A stretch of 64,000 bases of DNA, from assembly GCF_900090045.1 (NCBI RefSeq), contig NC_041785.1, forward strand, positions 558,001-622,000. The letters are read 5' to 3'. Both the position numbers and the translations under genes were made by a program. The stretch comes from Plasmodium malariae. Its lineage: Eukaryota; Apicomplexa; Aconoidasida; Haemosporida; Plasmodiidae. Below the pieces are notes generated by a model. It searched no databases, was not told where the DNA came from, and saw nothing but the letters and a program-made list of their open reading frames with translations. Positions 51,899 to 63,001 of the stretch are shown here, piece after piece (position 1 is the first letter of the stretch; every line of letters begins with the position of its first letter).

Positions 51899-53148
51899 TT
51901 TATTATATGGGGCTTTATTATTATACAGAAAATATGCGGTATATATAAAAGTGCTGGGATTTTTCAAGGATAGAGTGAAATAAAAAATTCTTAACAAATT
52001 AACTTCAAAAAATAAAAATATTCAAAATGGGGACACAAGCAACAGCATAAAATTTGTAGGAAAAATTAAAAAAAAAAAAGAAAAAATGAAAAAAACGAAA
52101 ATGGTTAAATATAAAAAAATAACATAGCAGCAAAAATTATAATTGAAAAAATATGTAGCTTTTTATTGTGCAAGTTACTATCAATAGAAGCTAAAATGTT
52201 CAAGCACTTTATGCGTATGTTCACATGTACATATGTATAAATATAAATAAATAAATATATATATGTATGTGTACGGAGTTAAAACGAAAACACTTGAGGT
52301 GGGAGCGTTTTTTTCGAACTTGGCAAAATTTTTTAGGAATTTTTTTTTTTTTTATGTGCTTAAAGCGACCCTATTATTAAATAAGATGTAGCTTTTTAAA
52401 ATTATTTAAATTCGTATAAAAGGTTGTTTAATATTAACTTCATTTATTAATAGCGTTTCATTTTTTTTTTTTTTTTTTATTTTTGTTATTCCTAATCTTT
52501 TTCCGACAACTATAAAAAATTACTAAATAAGAAAAAAAAAAAAGTCATAAGAAACTAAGAAAAAGCAATATTTTTTTAGCCTTGCTGTTACTTCTTTCAT
52601 TAATAAATAATGTATTCATTAAATTAGTGTTGAGTTATATGTGCGCATTGCATTTAAATTGTGAATGTTATATGGTATAAAAAACTGTGTTTCCGTTTTT
52701 TAATATGGAATATTCAAGCATCATTCGAGATAAGCCTTGATATTTAACTGCACATATGTATGTATGATTATATATATGCTTCTGAACATATGTACAAATG
52801 TTGTAATATATGTATATATGTAATGAATATATGTACATATGTAGGAATATATGTATATATGTAATGAATATATGTACATATGTAGGAATATATGTATATA
52901 TGTAATGAATATATGTATGTATGTACGAATATTTGTATATATGTACGAATATATGTATATATGTAAATGTCCATATATATATATATATATTTGTATATAT
53001 ATTTACGTGCATATATACATGCCTACACATACATAGATTCATGAGGGCGAACTACGACTACTGACTCGTTTCGCTATTCGTAACTGTGTACTAAAAAGAA
53101 AATTTTATAAGTGTACAAAATACATAATATGTAAAAGATGAAAACAAA
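51899..53148. other. Divergent intergenic region
   Basis: Upstream DNA of the 51-aa gene (-) and the multi-TM gene (+). It holds poly-A and poly-T runs (52066-52079, 52459-52479), and a 41-bp tandem unit ATATATGTATATATGTAATG...GTAGGA at about 52800-52975 that degenerates rightward. ORFs here are Tyr/Ile/His simple sequence. Confidence 0.6.
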
Positions 53149-53583
53149 ATGATAAAATTAAATGTTCCTCATTTATATTGGCATTACAAAGCTTGGCAGC
53201 GAGCTACGGCTGGATATTTAAGGACATGTAATTTTTTTTACATTGTACATATATTATGCACATACATAAAAATTGCATATTTTAAAATAGTTAACTACTT
53301 GAAATTTTTACTAATTACTTTATTAATTGACATTGTAACAATAGCACTCCGTTTCATTTCTTTACCAGCCCATATTATTACGTTAATATTTAATTACATT
53401 CTTATATTAATTTGTTATATTATATTATTGTTTTACTATTTCCTTCTTTTGATATATGCTATTATTTTATTAGTTGCATATCTCTTTTTATTCTTTTATT
53501 ACAGTATCATGCCGTTTTATAAATTTATTGCCTTCCTCTTTAACTTTATTACTACATATTATTTTATTTTTTTAATAAATTAA
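53149..53583 (+). CDS. Small multi-pass membrane protein, unknown function
   Basis: A 144-aa ORF starting [17 protein letters not shown]. The first 26 residues are soluble, with non-simple composition (Trp, His, Arg, Gly), and end at TAGYLRTC. The rest is strongly hydrophobic, with about four predicted spans separated by short breaks ([29 protein letters not shown]). No family was recognised. It lies only 31 bp upstream of the mitochondrial S17 start, in the same direction, an unusually small gap for this window. Hydrophobic codons are naturally T-rich here, so the C-terminal part is weaker evidence than the N-terminus. Confidence 0.6.
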   Translation: MIKLNVPHLYWHYKAWQRATAGYLRTCNFFYIVHILCTYIKIAYFKIVNYLKFLLITLLIDIVTIALRFISLPAHIITLIFNYILILICYIILLFYYFLLLIYAIILLVAYLFLFFYYSIMPFYKFIAFLFNFITTYYFIFLIN

Positions 53584-53614
53584 AGTTATTAAAAACAATT
53601 TAGCTAATAATGAA

Positions 53615-54154
53615 ATGGTTGGTTACGTTATTAATGACAAACACCCCAAGAGTATAAGAGTGGCTTGCGACAGGTTAAACCTTTATAAAAAAAAAGAAAG
53701 AAAGAAAGAAAGAAAAGAAAAAAAAAAAAAAAAAAAAAGCACACAAATAAACTGACATTTAACGTGAAAGAAAAGTACAAAAAAAAAAAAAAAAAAAAAT
53801 TAAAGAATAAATAAGGAATAATATAACAATGTAGCAAAATATAACATTATAGAAATATAAGTAATATGTGTAAAAAAAGAAATTTCCCAAATTTTCATGC
53901 ATTATACATTCTGTAACTCACATTTTCATTTTTCTTCTCTTTTTTTTTTGTTTTCATATTGGTAAATTCTCTTCAGATATATGTACGTTGTTCGCTATAA
54001 AAAGACCTTCAGATATACAAAAAAAATTTGGGTGCATGATGAAAAAAGTGAAGCAAAAGTTGGTGATGTAGTTCGAATTCAGCCACTGGGGTATAGAATA
54101 GGCCCTTGGAAAAATTACATTCTTGTGAAAATTTTGTACAAGGAAAATAAATAG
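53615..54154 (+). CDS. Mitochondrial ribosomal protein S17 (bacterial-type uS17)
   Basis: Exon 1 is 53615-53673 ([19 protein letters not shown]) and exon 2 is 53977-54154. The donor is GACAG|GTTAAA, the acceptor CTTCAG|A, and the split codon becomes AGA. The product is 78 aa, full length for bacterial S17. Family features are clear: the opening strand G-x-V-x-x-x-K, the [10 protein letters not shown] segment matching the family's K-x-x-x-HDE, and [11 protein letters not shown] followed by a closing [10 protein letters not shown] strand. It is an OB-fold protein binding the 5' domain of small-subunit rRNA. As the apicoplast genome is known to encode its own S17, a nuclear copy points to the mitochondrial ribosome (inference). 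Neither exon is long enough to be an obvious ORF, so it is easily missed. Confidence 0.85.
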
Positions 54155-54523
54155 TAACTACTGAAAGATCAGAAAAAAAAAAAAAAATGGAGATGTTGAA
54201 CGATGATTGTGCAAAAAGTTGGTTGACCCTGCCTGTTATTTGTTGAGATTTATATGTTTCATTTTGTCTAAATAAAATGCACACACTCACTTTCGTAAAA
54301 AAGCACGTGTATATATACATATATAAGTGCACGTTTTTTCCCACGATTGATGCTGCATACAAGCTATGTTCATTATCACATGTGCCAACATCCATACGTT
54401 GACTATTTCTTTATTCTTTTTTCTTCCCTTTTTTAAAAAAAAAAAAATTAAAATTAAAAGGAATTACTATAATATATGCAATAAATTGCAATAAAATGCA
54501 ATATGTGCTTATAATTAAACCCT
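54155..54523. other. Convergent 3' spacer
   Basis: This 369-bp spacer lies between S17 (+) and the NSRP1-like gene (-). It has a short poly-A run at 54174-54186. The antisense ORF at 54009-54395 overlaps S17 and is rejected. Confidence 0.6.
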
Positions 54524-55504
54524 TCAAAAGTCTCCTAAATTTGAGTTTTCATAAAAAGAATATCTGTTCGATCTATTATAATTCGAAGGAGCGTTTATAT
54601 TTTTTAAGAATAAATTTAAATTATAATTTGACTTTCTACTGTTATGTCTACCTTCCTTTTGCTCTTCCTCTATATCTTTTTTAATTAATTCTCTATCAAC
54701 CATTTTTTTTTTATATGCATTTGTTATAAAAACTTTTTCTTCTTTTGATGTATCAATACGAAGTTTTTTCTGAATTAAAACTTCTTTTTCTAATGCTCTT
54801 CTTTTTGCGCTATTAATTAAAGCATCCATATATTTCGATTTCTTATTTTCTACAATCTCCTTTTTTGAGAATATTTCGTCTATACTAATATTTGTTTCTT
54901 CTCTTCCTTTTCTGTGGCTCTTGTTATTTTTATTTTTATAATCAAGTTCTTCATACATCTTCTTCATTTTGTTATTTCTATCTTTACGATCCGTATATTT
55001 TACCTTGTGATGATATTCATCACTTTTTCTTTGACTTGCTTCCTCCGTCTTTTTGTCAATCGTGCTGTCATAATTTTTTCCTTCATAACTTTTGATTATG
55101 CAGTCTATGTCCATATGTCTATTTTTTCGTGCACGTAGATCTAATTTTTTTTCATATAGTTTTGTTAATTCTTCTCCTTTATATCCTAAATATTGAATTT
55201 TGTCTTTGTCAGTTTGTTTTTCGCCCTTATCTTCAGACTCCTCTTCTTCCTTTCCTAATGCTTTTATAGGGTTTTCATGTTCGTTAATGTATTCTTTTAT
55301 TTCTCTTTCAATTTCTTTATTTTTTTCTTCATACATTTTTCTGTTGTGATTATGTTCAAAGTCAAACGTGCCCTCGTTATCCGAAGCAGAAAAGATGTTA
55401 TCTATTTTGTCCCTTGCATTTCTGCCATCACGCTGGCTTCCATTTTTTCCTTTGCTATTGCCTTTACCTTCATTTTTTTTGTTAAAAGATAAACTGATCT
55501 TCAT
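54524..55504 (-). CDS. NSRP1 (CCDC55)-like nuclear speckle splicing regulator
   Basis: A single-exon, 326-aa, highly charged protein starting MKISLSFNKKNEG. The family signature is near residues 225-285: KYMDALINSAKRR...EKEVLIQKKL, then VFITNAYKKKM and a following Glu/Lys helix. This mirrors the NSRP1 core (KYIHNLLKA...EAFVTSAYKKKLQE). Upstream, an acidic SASDNEG motif parallels the FGNDSDDD motif of NSRP1, and the IIKSYEGKNYDS region parallels the family's YEYDSIYDE. NSRP1 proteins interact with SR proteins in nuclear speckles and influence alternative splicing. The long RS/RE-rich tail of animal members is absent. The protein is basic/acidic mixed with predicted coiled coils and no membrane segment. 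Confidence 0.82.
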   Translation of the reverse strand: MKISLSFNKKNEGKGNSKGKNGSQRDGRNARDKIDNIFSASDNEGTFDFEHNHNRKMYEEKNKEIEREIKEYINEHENPIKALGKEEEESEDKGEKQTDKDKIQYLGYKGEELTKLYEKKLDLRARKNRHMDIDCIIKSYEGKNYDSTIDKKTEEASQRKSDEYHHKVKYTDRKDRNNKMKKMYEELDYKNKNNKSHRKGREETNISIDEIFSKKEIVENKKSKYMDALINSAKRRALEKEVLIQKKLRIDTSKEEKVFITNAYKKKMVDRELIKKDIEEEQKEGRHNSRKSNYNLNLFLKNINAPSNYNRSNRYSFYENSNLGDF

Positions 55505-56213
55505 TTCTCGTATTCCTTTATTATTTTTCCCTCCTTATCATAAGTCGAAAATTTAAAGGTAACATCTTTATTATTTTTATCACGTTAAATTTTAGTTACT
55601 TTATTCTTTGTATAAACAAATTGCATTAAGTTTTGCGGGTTTATTTCATTTTTTTCAAAAATGTTCACTGAATTTTTTCATAATCACTTTTTAAATTTTA
55701 TCATTTTGTTTGTTTTTAAATAATTTTTAATCTTTTTTATTTTTTTAATGTTTTTCATATATTTAATTATTTTTTAATTTAACATTGATAATTTTTGAAA
55801 TCTTTTATTTTATTTGTTTATTTGTTTATCTGTTCATTTATTTATTTATCTATCTATTTATTTGTTTGTTTGTTTGTTTGTTTGTTTGTTTGTTTGTTTG
55901 TTTGTTTGTTTGTTTGTTTGTTTGTTTGCTTGCTTGTTTGTTTGTTTTATTTATTTGTTTGTATATTTGTTTATTTATTTTATTTTTTTTTTTTCACATT
56001 TCCCTTCTGCGTACTCTCGAAGTAGCAGTTTTACCTTCAAATTTGTTCCCCAATTTACAGTAATTTTGGTCTTCACAATTTAACACATATATATTTTTTT
56101 TTTTGATCGTTAATGATTGTGTCCCTTTCTTGTGCATACACACATACGTACTTACAGGAACTGGGAAACATGTAAATGGTGTTCAGTTTAAATTTTTTTT
56201 TTTTTTTTTGAAA
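55505..56213. other. Divergent promoter region with tetranucleotide array
   Basis: This 709-bp region holds the promoters of the NSRP1-like gene (-) and ferrochelatase (+). The (TTTG)n/(TTTA)n array at 55805-55975 dominates it. Poly-T runs are at 56094-56105 and 56195-56209, just before the ferrochelatase ATG. No gene is seen. Confidence 0.65.
55805..55980. repeat. TTTG/TTTA tetranucleotide array
   Basis: About eighteen uninterrupted TTTG units (55860-55928) are flanked on both sides by TTTA/TCTA/TTTGC variants. Because the unit is 4 bp, all three frames read as Phe/Leu/Val/Cys-rich ORFs; none is coding. Confidence 0.95.
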
Positions 56214-57842
56214 ATGGAGGTAGATGATTTTTTAAAGTACAACAACTTGAATATACCAAAAGATAAAATTAAAAACTTGCACAATAACAAAATAGGGATA
56301 CTCATAACAAACTTAGGCAGCCCTGCAAAACCAACCTATTGGGCGCTGTTCAAATACTTGTCACGTAAAAATTTTACCCACAAAAAAATGCAATATATGA
56401 TAATAATACTAAATATATATTAAAAAAGAATAACAAACAAAATTAGTGTAACAATAAAGAAAAAAAATTAACGTCCAACAATGAACTTATTCTCCAATCA
56501 TTTTTTTTTTTTCCCGATTTTTTTTTTTTTTTTTTTTTTAGAATTCTTGGGGGACCCAAGAGTTGTTAAGCTCAATCGATTTTTATGGCTTCCCATATTA
56601 TACGGATTTGTGTTACCATTTAGGAGTGGTAAATAGGGAGAAAGAAAATAATTTTTTTTTTTTTTTTTTTTTTTTTTTGCATATGAATATGAATATGCAT
56701 ATATATGTGAACCTTTGTAAAAACATATACATAAGCACATTTCCTGCACGCATGTTCTGTTAAATACAGGAAAGTCTTCATTAAAATATAAAAGCATATG
56801 GACAGAGGAAGGATCACCTTTATGTGTTAACACTCATAAGCAGTATTTAGCCTTAAAAGAACGTTTATTTGAAAAGTAGTTTAAAAAGGAATGAAAAAAA
56901 ATATATGCAAAGGAATTTAGAAAGAAGGGGGTTATTCTCTCATTTTTTAAGCTTATCGATAATAGTTTGTGCTCATAATTATACTATTTTGTGCACAACA
57001 CATGCATACAATATCTGTACACAGCATATGTATTCTGTTTACATATACGTATATGCACACATATACATATTCATGCACACATGTGTACATATATATATAC
57101 ACACAAACATGCCATATCCCCCCCTGCATTTAGATACAGGGAAAAGGTTACAATAAGCTACGGTATGAGATACGGTGAAAGGTCTATAAAGAAAGGGCTG
57201 AATTATTTAAAGGGGGAAAATATAAATAAACTCTTGGTGGTACCATTATATCCTCAGTCAGCTGAATGTACAGTGGCTTCAACCCTAGATTGCATAAGTC
57301 ATAATTTAAAAAGTTGGAATAACCTTCCAGAGATAAGATTTCTATCTGGTTATTGTCTTAAGGAAAAATATATAAATTGTATGAAAGAAAATATAGAAAA
57401 TTACTGGGAAAAAAATGGCAAGGGGAAAAAATTAATAATTTCTTATCATTCTTTACCTACGAAAATTGTACAAGATGGTGATATGTACCCTTTTTTTTGT
57501 ATTGAAAGTACTAACAGATTAATTGAAAAATTAAATGTTAAAAAGGGGGATTATATTTTAGCTTTTCAGTCAAAAATTGATGGTAATAAATGTATTCAAC
57601 CGTATATTGAAGATGTCCTAAGAAAATTATCATTAGAGGATGGATGTGACTCGGTAGATGTAGTATGCCCTTCTTTTTCTTCTGATTGTTTAGAAACACT
57701 TGAAGAAATTCAAATATATTATCAACAATTATTTCAAAAGTATAATAAAGGGAAATTAAGATACATAAGTTGTTTAAATTATTCAAAAATTGGTATAGAT
57801 CTTCTAATGAATATTATCGAAGAGAACATCACTGGTTGGTGA
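56214..57842 (+). CDS. FC: Ferrochelatase
   Basis: Exons are 56214-56364, 56542-56628, 56770-56875 and 57134-57842, with phases 1, 1 and 2 and all junctions restoring conserved sequence, giving 350 aa. Visible family motifs are [13 protein letters not shown] (start of the fold), [41 protein letters not shown], the catalytic histidine in ISYHSLPTK (about His220), and [11 protein letters not shown] with the conserved acidic residue (about Glu302). The enzyme inserts ferrous iron into protoporphyrin IX, the last step of haem synthesis. In Plasmodium this step is placed in the mitochondrion. The N-terminus ([11 protein letters not shown]) shows no obvious transit peptide. No C-terminal [2Fe-2S] motif of the animal type is present. 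Confidence 0.95.
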
Positions 57843-59282
57843 TTAATTTCTACACGCGTACATTTTAATTTCTCTTCACCTTTCTGTTTTTCCCCTACCA
57901 TATAAATAATTATGTTGTGAATAGGAGTAACGTCAGTACTTATCGATGCGCTTAGGCACATATCTACAAATATATGACATTCTTTACATAATGTATATAT
58001 ACATTTATACATATGCATTTCTGCACATCTTGAGATAAAAGTTTTTGAAAAAATTCAATTTCATTTTTTGCACTTCTCCCTTTTGTAAATAAATAGAAGC
58101 AAGGCAATTTTACTAGCAGAATATTCTAGCGTCCATATTTTGGGCGTTCTTTCCTATTTTTTCATTTGAAGGTAAATTATGGTCAAGTTATAATTTTGAC
58201 CTAGCCGAGAAAAGGCGGTGGAGTAGGGAAATAAAAAAAAAAGTAATAATTAATTAAAACAAAGCGCTAATATCTTTTAAAATTTATATATCACTCAATT
58301 AATAATATTATAGAGACATATTTCTTTATCTTTATGTTTTTCTTTTTCTTCTCATTTATTTATTTTATTATTATTATATTTTTTTTATTCATACGAATTA
58401 TTTGTTGTCTTGTCACAATGTAGTATACCTAACATTTTATCGTTGTTTTAAAATAAAATTATTTCCCTCTTGTTTATAAAGCAACAACCTTATTGTTATA
58501 TGCATTTAAAAAAAAAAAAAAAAAAATTGTAAAATTTGCGGGTAATATTCTTTTTTTTTGATGTTAATTTCTTTAACCTTATTTAAATGTTTATCTTTAA
58601 TTAACAATTTATTTTATTTTGAAAAATAAATTATTTGGATGATATCAATAGGAAAAAACGGTATTTGTAAACCTGAAAAATTCCATTATCTTATCGAATG
58701 TGGAAAAAAAAATAAAATAAAAAAAAAGGAATACTCTACATGTCGCAGTAAAAGATACCCTTCTTTTCTATATAATTTATTTGAAGTCCAATCGAATTAC
58801 AATATATATATGCATATTTATAAATATTTACGTATACATTTATATAATATGTATAAATGTATATGTATACTGTAGAGCAAATCAAGCTTTCCAATAATTC
58901 ATCATATTTATGGAGTGTATCTTAAGTAAATTATACCCGAGGAGATATTCACAATCACGCTTCAGCATATTACCAGTAATCATATATTATAAAAAATATT
59001 TTTTTGAAGAAATCCATAAAACAAGCAGCAGTCATGTAAAAAAGGAGATTTAAAAATTAATATAAAACTTTTCCTATTAAAGGAAAAACATAACATATGC
59101 ATTTAAACAAAGCTATACAGAAGTAGCCACAATAATAAATAATCCGAATATACTAATTATATAAAAAAAAAAAAAAAAAAAAAAAAGGAAGGTGTTCATG
59201 TGATTAATTGTTCAAGTGTACTAAATAATTTTAATAAAATAGCAGAGTAGTAATACAGGTTAATCAGTCATATATTAACCAA
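57843..59282. other. Intergenic region upstream of RPB5
   Basis: This 1.4-kb stretch lies between ferrochelatase and RPB5 (both +). It contains poly-A runs at 58507-58526 and 59164-59186. A 78-codon ORF at 58639-58875 begins with mixed composition (MISIGKNGICKPEKFHYL) but dissolves into Tyr/Ile/His simple sequence; it could be a chance or upstream ORF. No other signal was seen. Confidence 0.55.
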
Positions 59283-60312
59283 ATGGAAGACCCAACGACA
59301 AGATTTTACAAATGCAGAAAAACTTGTTGTGAAATGCTTGAAGATAGGGGATACATAATAACGCCAAGAGAAAAACTTGAAAACTTTTCAGCCTTTAAAG
59401 AATTATTCGAAGAAAATGAAAAATTGTATTATAATATATATATTTACAGTTTCGAATTATAAAAAATAGTTCATTTTTCCATTTTTCTTTTTTTTTTATT
59501 TTCCCTTTCATTAAAATATATAACATAAATTAAATATATTTTCCCCTTCACTGTAGACGCTCAAGAATGACAATTATAACTAGCCATAAAAATGATTCAA
59601 ACAACAAAATAATAGTGTACTTCGCTGACGAAATTAAGAAAACAGGAGTTAAACCCCTAAGAGAGTAAAGAAAAAACGCAAAAAAGATACTCCATGTCAT
59701 GTCGTGAATAATATTATATGTCTCTAATATTTCATGCATGTTCTCATGTCTGGGCACATATGGTATACTTGTGTACCTGTACATGTAATTCGTATACGTT
59801 TCATATGTACATACAACATATACAAATACTCATGCACATAAATGACTTATATAATATTTATTTAGACTTACCGAAAAAATGGATGAAAAGTCGATTCAAA
59901 GAGCAATACTTGTCACTCAGAATATATTAACACCATTTGCTCGAGATGTAAGTTTAATATAATTTTTTCCTTTTTTTTTTTTTTTTTCTCTTTACCGCCC
60001 TTTTTATTCAAAAATAAAACTGTTAACTTTATTCTCATAAGGAACTTAATTTTATTTTTTCATTTATGTTTTCGTATTTTTGTATTTTCTTACTTTATCA
60101 TCTTCTTTTTTTCTTATTTCCCCATTTCTTTATTGTGCTAATGTAGGCAATTAAGGAGGCTGCTCCAAGACATATTATAGAAAATTTTTTAGATGCCGAA
60201 TTACTGGTAAGCAAAACAAGAAAACAACAAAGGGGTATTTTTTCAAAATAAAAAGACATAAATTAGTAGAGTGGATACCCCCCCCTTTCTATCATTTAAT
60301 ACGATAAATATG

Positions 60313-60353
<41 letters not shown>

Positions 60354-61058
60354 TACGAAGTATTGCATATGTAATATTATTATTTTATTTTATTTTTTCC
60401 TTTTAAAAACGGTGTAGGTTAATATTACTAAACACGAACTAGTACCAAGACATATTCCACTAACAAGCGATGAAAAAAGAAATCTTTTACAAAGATATAA
60501 AGTAATACAAAAAATAAAAATAAAAACAATGAAATAAAGTCATAAAAAGAAAGGAAAATACAAAATATTTAATAAAAAATATTAAATAGAAAATTAAAAT
60601 GAAACATTCACTTAAATTTTATGAATGTTTAAACTATGTTGAAGTTAATTAAATATTAATGAAGTGTGTAGTGTTGCATTTTAAGAGTGCCCAGAATAAG
60701 ATTATAGGAAAAGACAAATATGTTATTTTTGCTTGTGTAATTTTTTTTTTTTTTTTTCATTTTTTAGATTAAAGAAAATAAGTTGCCAAGAATTCAAGAT
60801 GTAGATCCTGTGTGTCGTTATTTTGGCTTAGCAAAAGGACAAGTGAGGAAAAAAAATAAATTAAAACAAAATGAAGTAAAACAATAGAACTAATGCCTTT
60901 TCCCTACATAATTCTAAATTATACTTATTTTACGCTTTATTCTTACCTTTTTTTTTTCTTTTTTTTTTTTATTATTCTTTTTTAAAATTCAGGTTGTCAA
61001 AATAATTAGACCAAGTGAAACTGCAGGAAGATACGTGACATACAGACTTGTAGTTTGA
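59283..61058 (+). CDS. RPB5: RNA polymerase I/II/III shared subunit RPB5 (RPABC1)
   Basis: Seven exons: 59283-59425, 59557-59664, 59866-59947, 60147-60206, 60418-60501, 60768-60842 and 60993-61058. They total 618 bp, or 205 aa, the normal length. The N-terminal jaw domain begins with [19 protein letters not shown] and [11 protein letters not shown] and is variable, as usual. The C-terminal assembly domain is highly conserved: [45 protein letters not shown] and the terminal [21 protein letters not shown]5 sits in the lower jaw of all three nuclear RNA polymerases and contacts downstream DNA. Introns are 120-270 bp, all GT-AG, so no single exon is obvious as an ORF. Confidence 0.97.
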
Positions 61059-61762
61059 TGGGCGTCAATACTTTTTCGTAGTTAATTTGTTTTGCATTAT
61101 TACTTTTAAGTCATTATATTTACATTATTACCTTTACTTCATTATATATACATTATAACCTTTACTTCATTATATATACATTATAACCTTTACTTCATTA
61201 TATATACATTATAACCTTTACTTCATTATATATACATTATAACCTTTACTTCATTATATATACATTATAACCTTTACTTCATTATATATACATTATAACC
61301 TTTACTTCATTATATATACATTATAACCTTTACTTCATTATATATACATTATAACCTTTACTTCATTATATATACATTATAACCTTTACTTCATTATATA
61401 TACATTATCGTTTTATCTTTTTTGTTTCCCTTTTTTTTAACTATATTTATCTTTTTATTTGAAAAAATATTTTAATAATCTTTTTGTTTTTTCAATTAAT
61501 TGCCAATTGTTGCAATTTTCCCGCTAATTTTATGTTCACATATATTTATGAAAATTAGCTTAAAATGAATCCTTCCCTCCACTCCCCTTTTTGATATAAA
61601 ATTTTCTATAAACCTTGTAAAATTGTTGTTTTTTCTTTTCATCAAATCGTACATTTTATTTCATAATAGGTAACATATTTGTATAAGACATTCGTAACAG
61701 GAAGTAGTGGCTAGTTGCAAAATCTGACATGTTCATAACTTCTTTTTGCAGCCACTTTTTAG
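61059..61762. other. Convergent spacer with 28-bp minisatellite
   Basis: The 3' flanks of RPB5 (+) and the WD-repeat gene (-) meet here. The 28-bp array fills 61103-61408. The remainder is T-rich unique sequence with no gene seen. Confidence 0.65.
61103..61408. repeat. 28-bp minisatellite downstream of RPB5
   Basis: Ten copies of ATAACCTTTACTTCATTATATATACATT run with exact 28-bp spacing (ACC at 61130, 61158, 61186 and so on). Internal copies are essentially identical; the first is diverged and the last breaks into TTATCGTTTTATC. The array starts about 45 bp after the RPB5 stop, so it is probably within the transcribed 3' UTR. Confidence 0.95.
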
Positions 61763-63001
61763 TCATTTTTGAATAGGACTGAAATTAGAAGCCTGGTTAG
61801 TCCAAAGAGATATTTTGTTTTTCTCAGCTGCGGCAAAGAAGCCAGAAAAAGTATGAAAATCGAGGAAATTGAAATAATTAAATTTATATGATACAATTTG
61901 ATCTATTATGTTAATATCATATAAGTTACAAACATTAATAGTAGTATTATTCGTAATAGAAATAAATATTTTATCATCAGGTCTAATTACTATATTATTC
62001 GCACTATGATAACTTGGGGCTACTTTTTTCAACTGTACCTTTTGATTCTTATCAAATGTTAAGTAATACATTACATTATTATTCGTACTAATTAAACAGT
62101 TATTATTGTTAACATGATAACTTAGAACATTTTCCTTTATATCTATAATAAAACTTGAAATAAAATTATTAGTCATTCTGTAATCATAAATACAAAATAG
62201 GGAAGGTTCATAACAAGCTATTATGAAGGTATCCCCAAAATATGGTAGCGGATATATATCTATTATATCCTTACACAATTTTAAATTATTGCTCAGCATC
62301 TTTTTACACTCATTTTTGTTTTCAAGGTTACATATTATTTCTATATTGTCCATCTTTTTCTTTATCTCTTTAAATGGTATAATTAGTTCCTTGCATTTAC
62401 TGCTGTAAAAATTGTTGCATGTAGTATTGTAAATAATCCTATTATTATAAATCTCAGACTTCATATTTTCACATTTTCCTTCGTTACTAATACCTGAATT
62501 GCTGCTTCTTCCTGAGAGAGGTACGTCCTTACAGCAGTTGTCATCACCCCTATATTGGTCCATACCGTTACAAGCTAAAACACAATTTTGTTTAACATTT
62601 ATATCGTATATTGCTATGTCCCCATTTTGATTTATCGGTGTTACAAGTGCATTGTGTACAGAATACGGTTTTGCGTAAGTAAAGTTATTCGCATTGATCT
62701 TTAAAATACATTTGTTGTACTTTACATTCCACAGTTTTACTGACCCTTCTTTTGTTTTAACATAAAAATGTTCCTTATCAAAAGTGTTTGAGTATAATGC
62801 GCTATAATCAGATACCTTATAATTTCCCACACTTTTTTTATCGTTTAAATCCCATAAGGTAACAATACCACAGCTGCAGCTAGATATAAGATTATTTTCA
62901 TCGTAAAATTTTACACTGCATATATTGTCAGAATGATTGCTAAGGTAAAACAACGCCCTTTTTTTGATTACCATCACACAGCTGTATTTTTCCGCATTCA
63001 T
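61763..63001 (-). CDS. WD-repeat protein resembling GNB1L/ASA1
   Basis: A single-exon, 412-aa protein starting MNAEKYSCVMVIKKRALFYL. WD40 blades are recognisable by their strand patterns: ICSVKFYDENNLISSCSCGIV followed by TLWDL, then HFYVKTKEGSVKLWNV, GDIAIYDI, LFCIYDYRM, and the last two blades with RPDDKIFISITNNTTINVCNL and FAAAEKNKISLWT. The final blade pair, with RPDDK and ISLWT at the very C-terminus, is the arrangement seen in GNB1L/Asa1. Those proteins bind the TELO2-TTI1-TTI2 chaperone system that matures PIKK kinases. A Cys/Asn/Ser-rich insertion separates blades (residues about 150-240). The WD fold is fairly certain; the GNB1L/ASA1 orthology is tentative. Confidence 0.7.
   Translation of the reverse strand: MNAEKYSCVMVIKKRALFYLSNHSDNICSVKFYDENNLISSCSCGIVTLWDLNDKKSVGNYKVSDYSALYSNTFDKEHFYVKTKEGSVKLWNVKYNKCILKINANNFTYAKPYSVHNALVTPINQNGDIAIYDINVKQNCVLACNGMDQYRGDDNCCKDVPLSGRSSNSGISNEGKCENMKSEIYNNRIIYNTTCNNFYSSKCKELIIPFKEIKKKMDNIEIICNLENKNECKKMLSNNLKLCKDIIDIYPLPYFGDTFIIACYEPSLFCIYDYRMTNNFISSFIIDIKENVLSYHVNNNNCLISTNNNVMYYLTFDKNQKVQLKKVAPSYHSANNIVIRPDDKIFISITNNTTINVCNLYDINIIDQIVSYKFNYFNFLDFHTFSGFFAAAEKNKISLWTNQASNFSPIQK

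Noticed and set aside
55785..56083. Three overlapping Phe/Leu/Cys-rich ORFs
   Set aside because: They are products of the 4-bp TTTG array, which is open in all frames; no unique coding sequence.
58639..58875. 78-aa ORF between ferrochelatase and RPB5
   Set aside because: Only the first 20 residues look non-random and the rest is simple sequence; no splice partner or family match seen.
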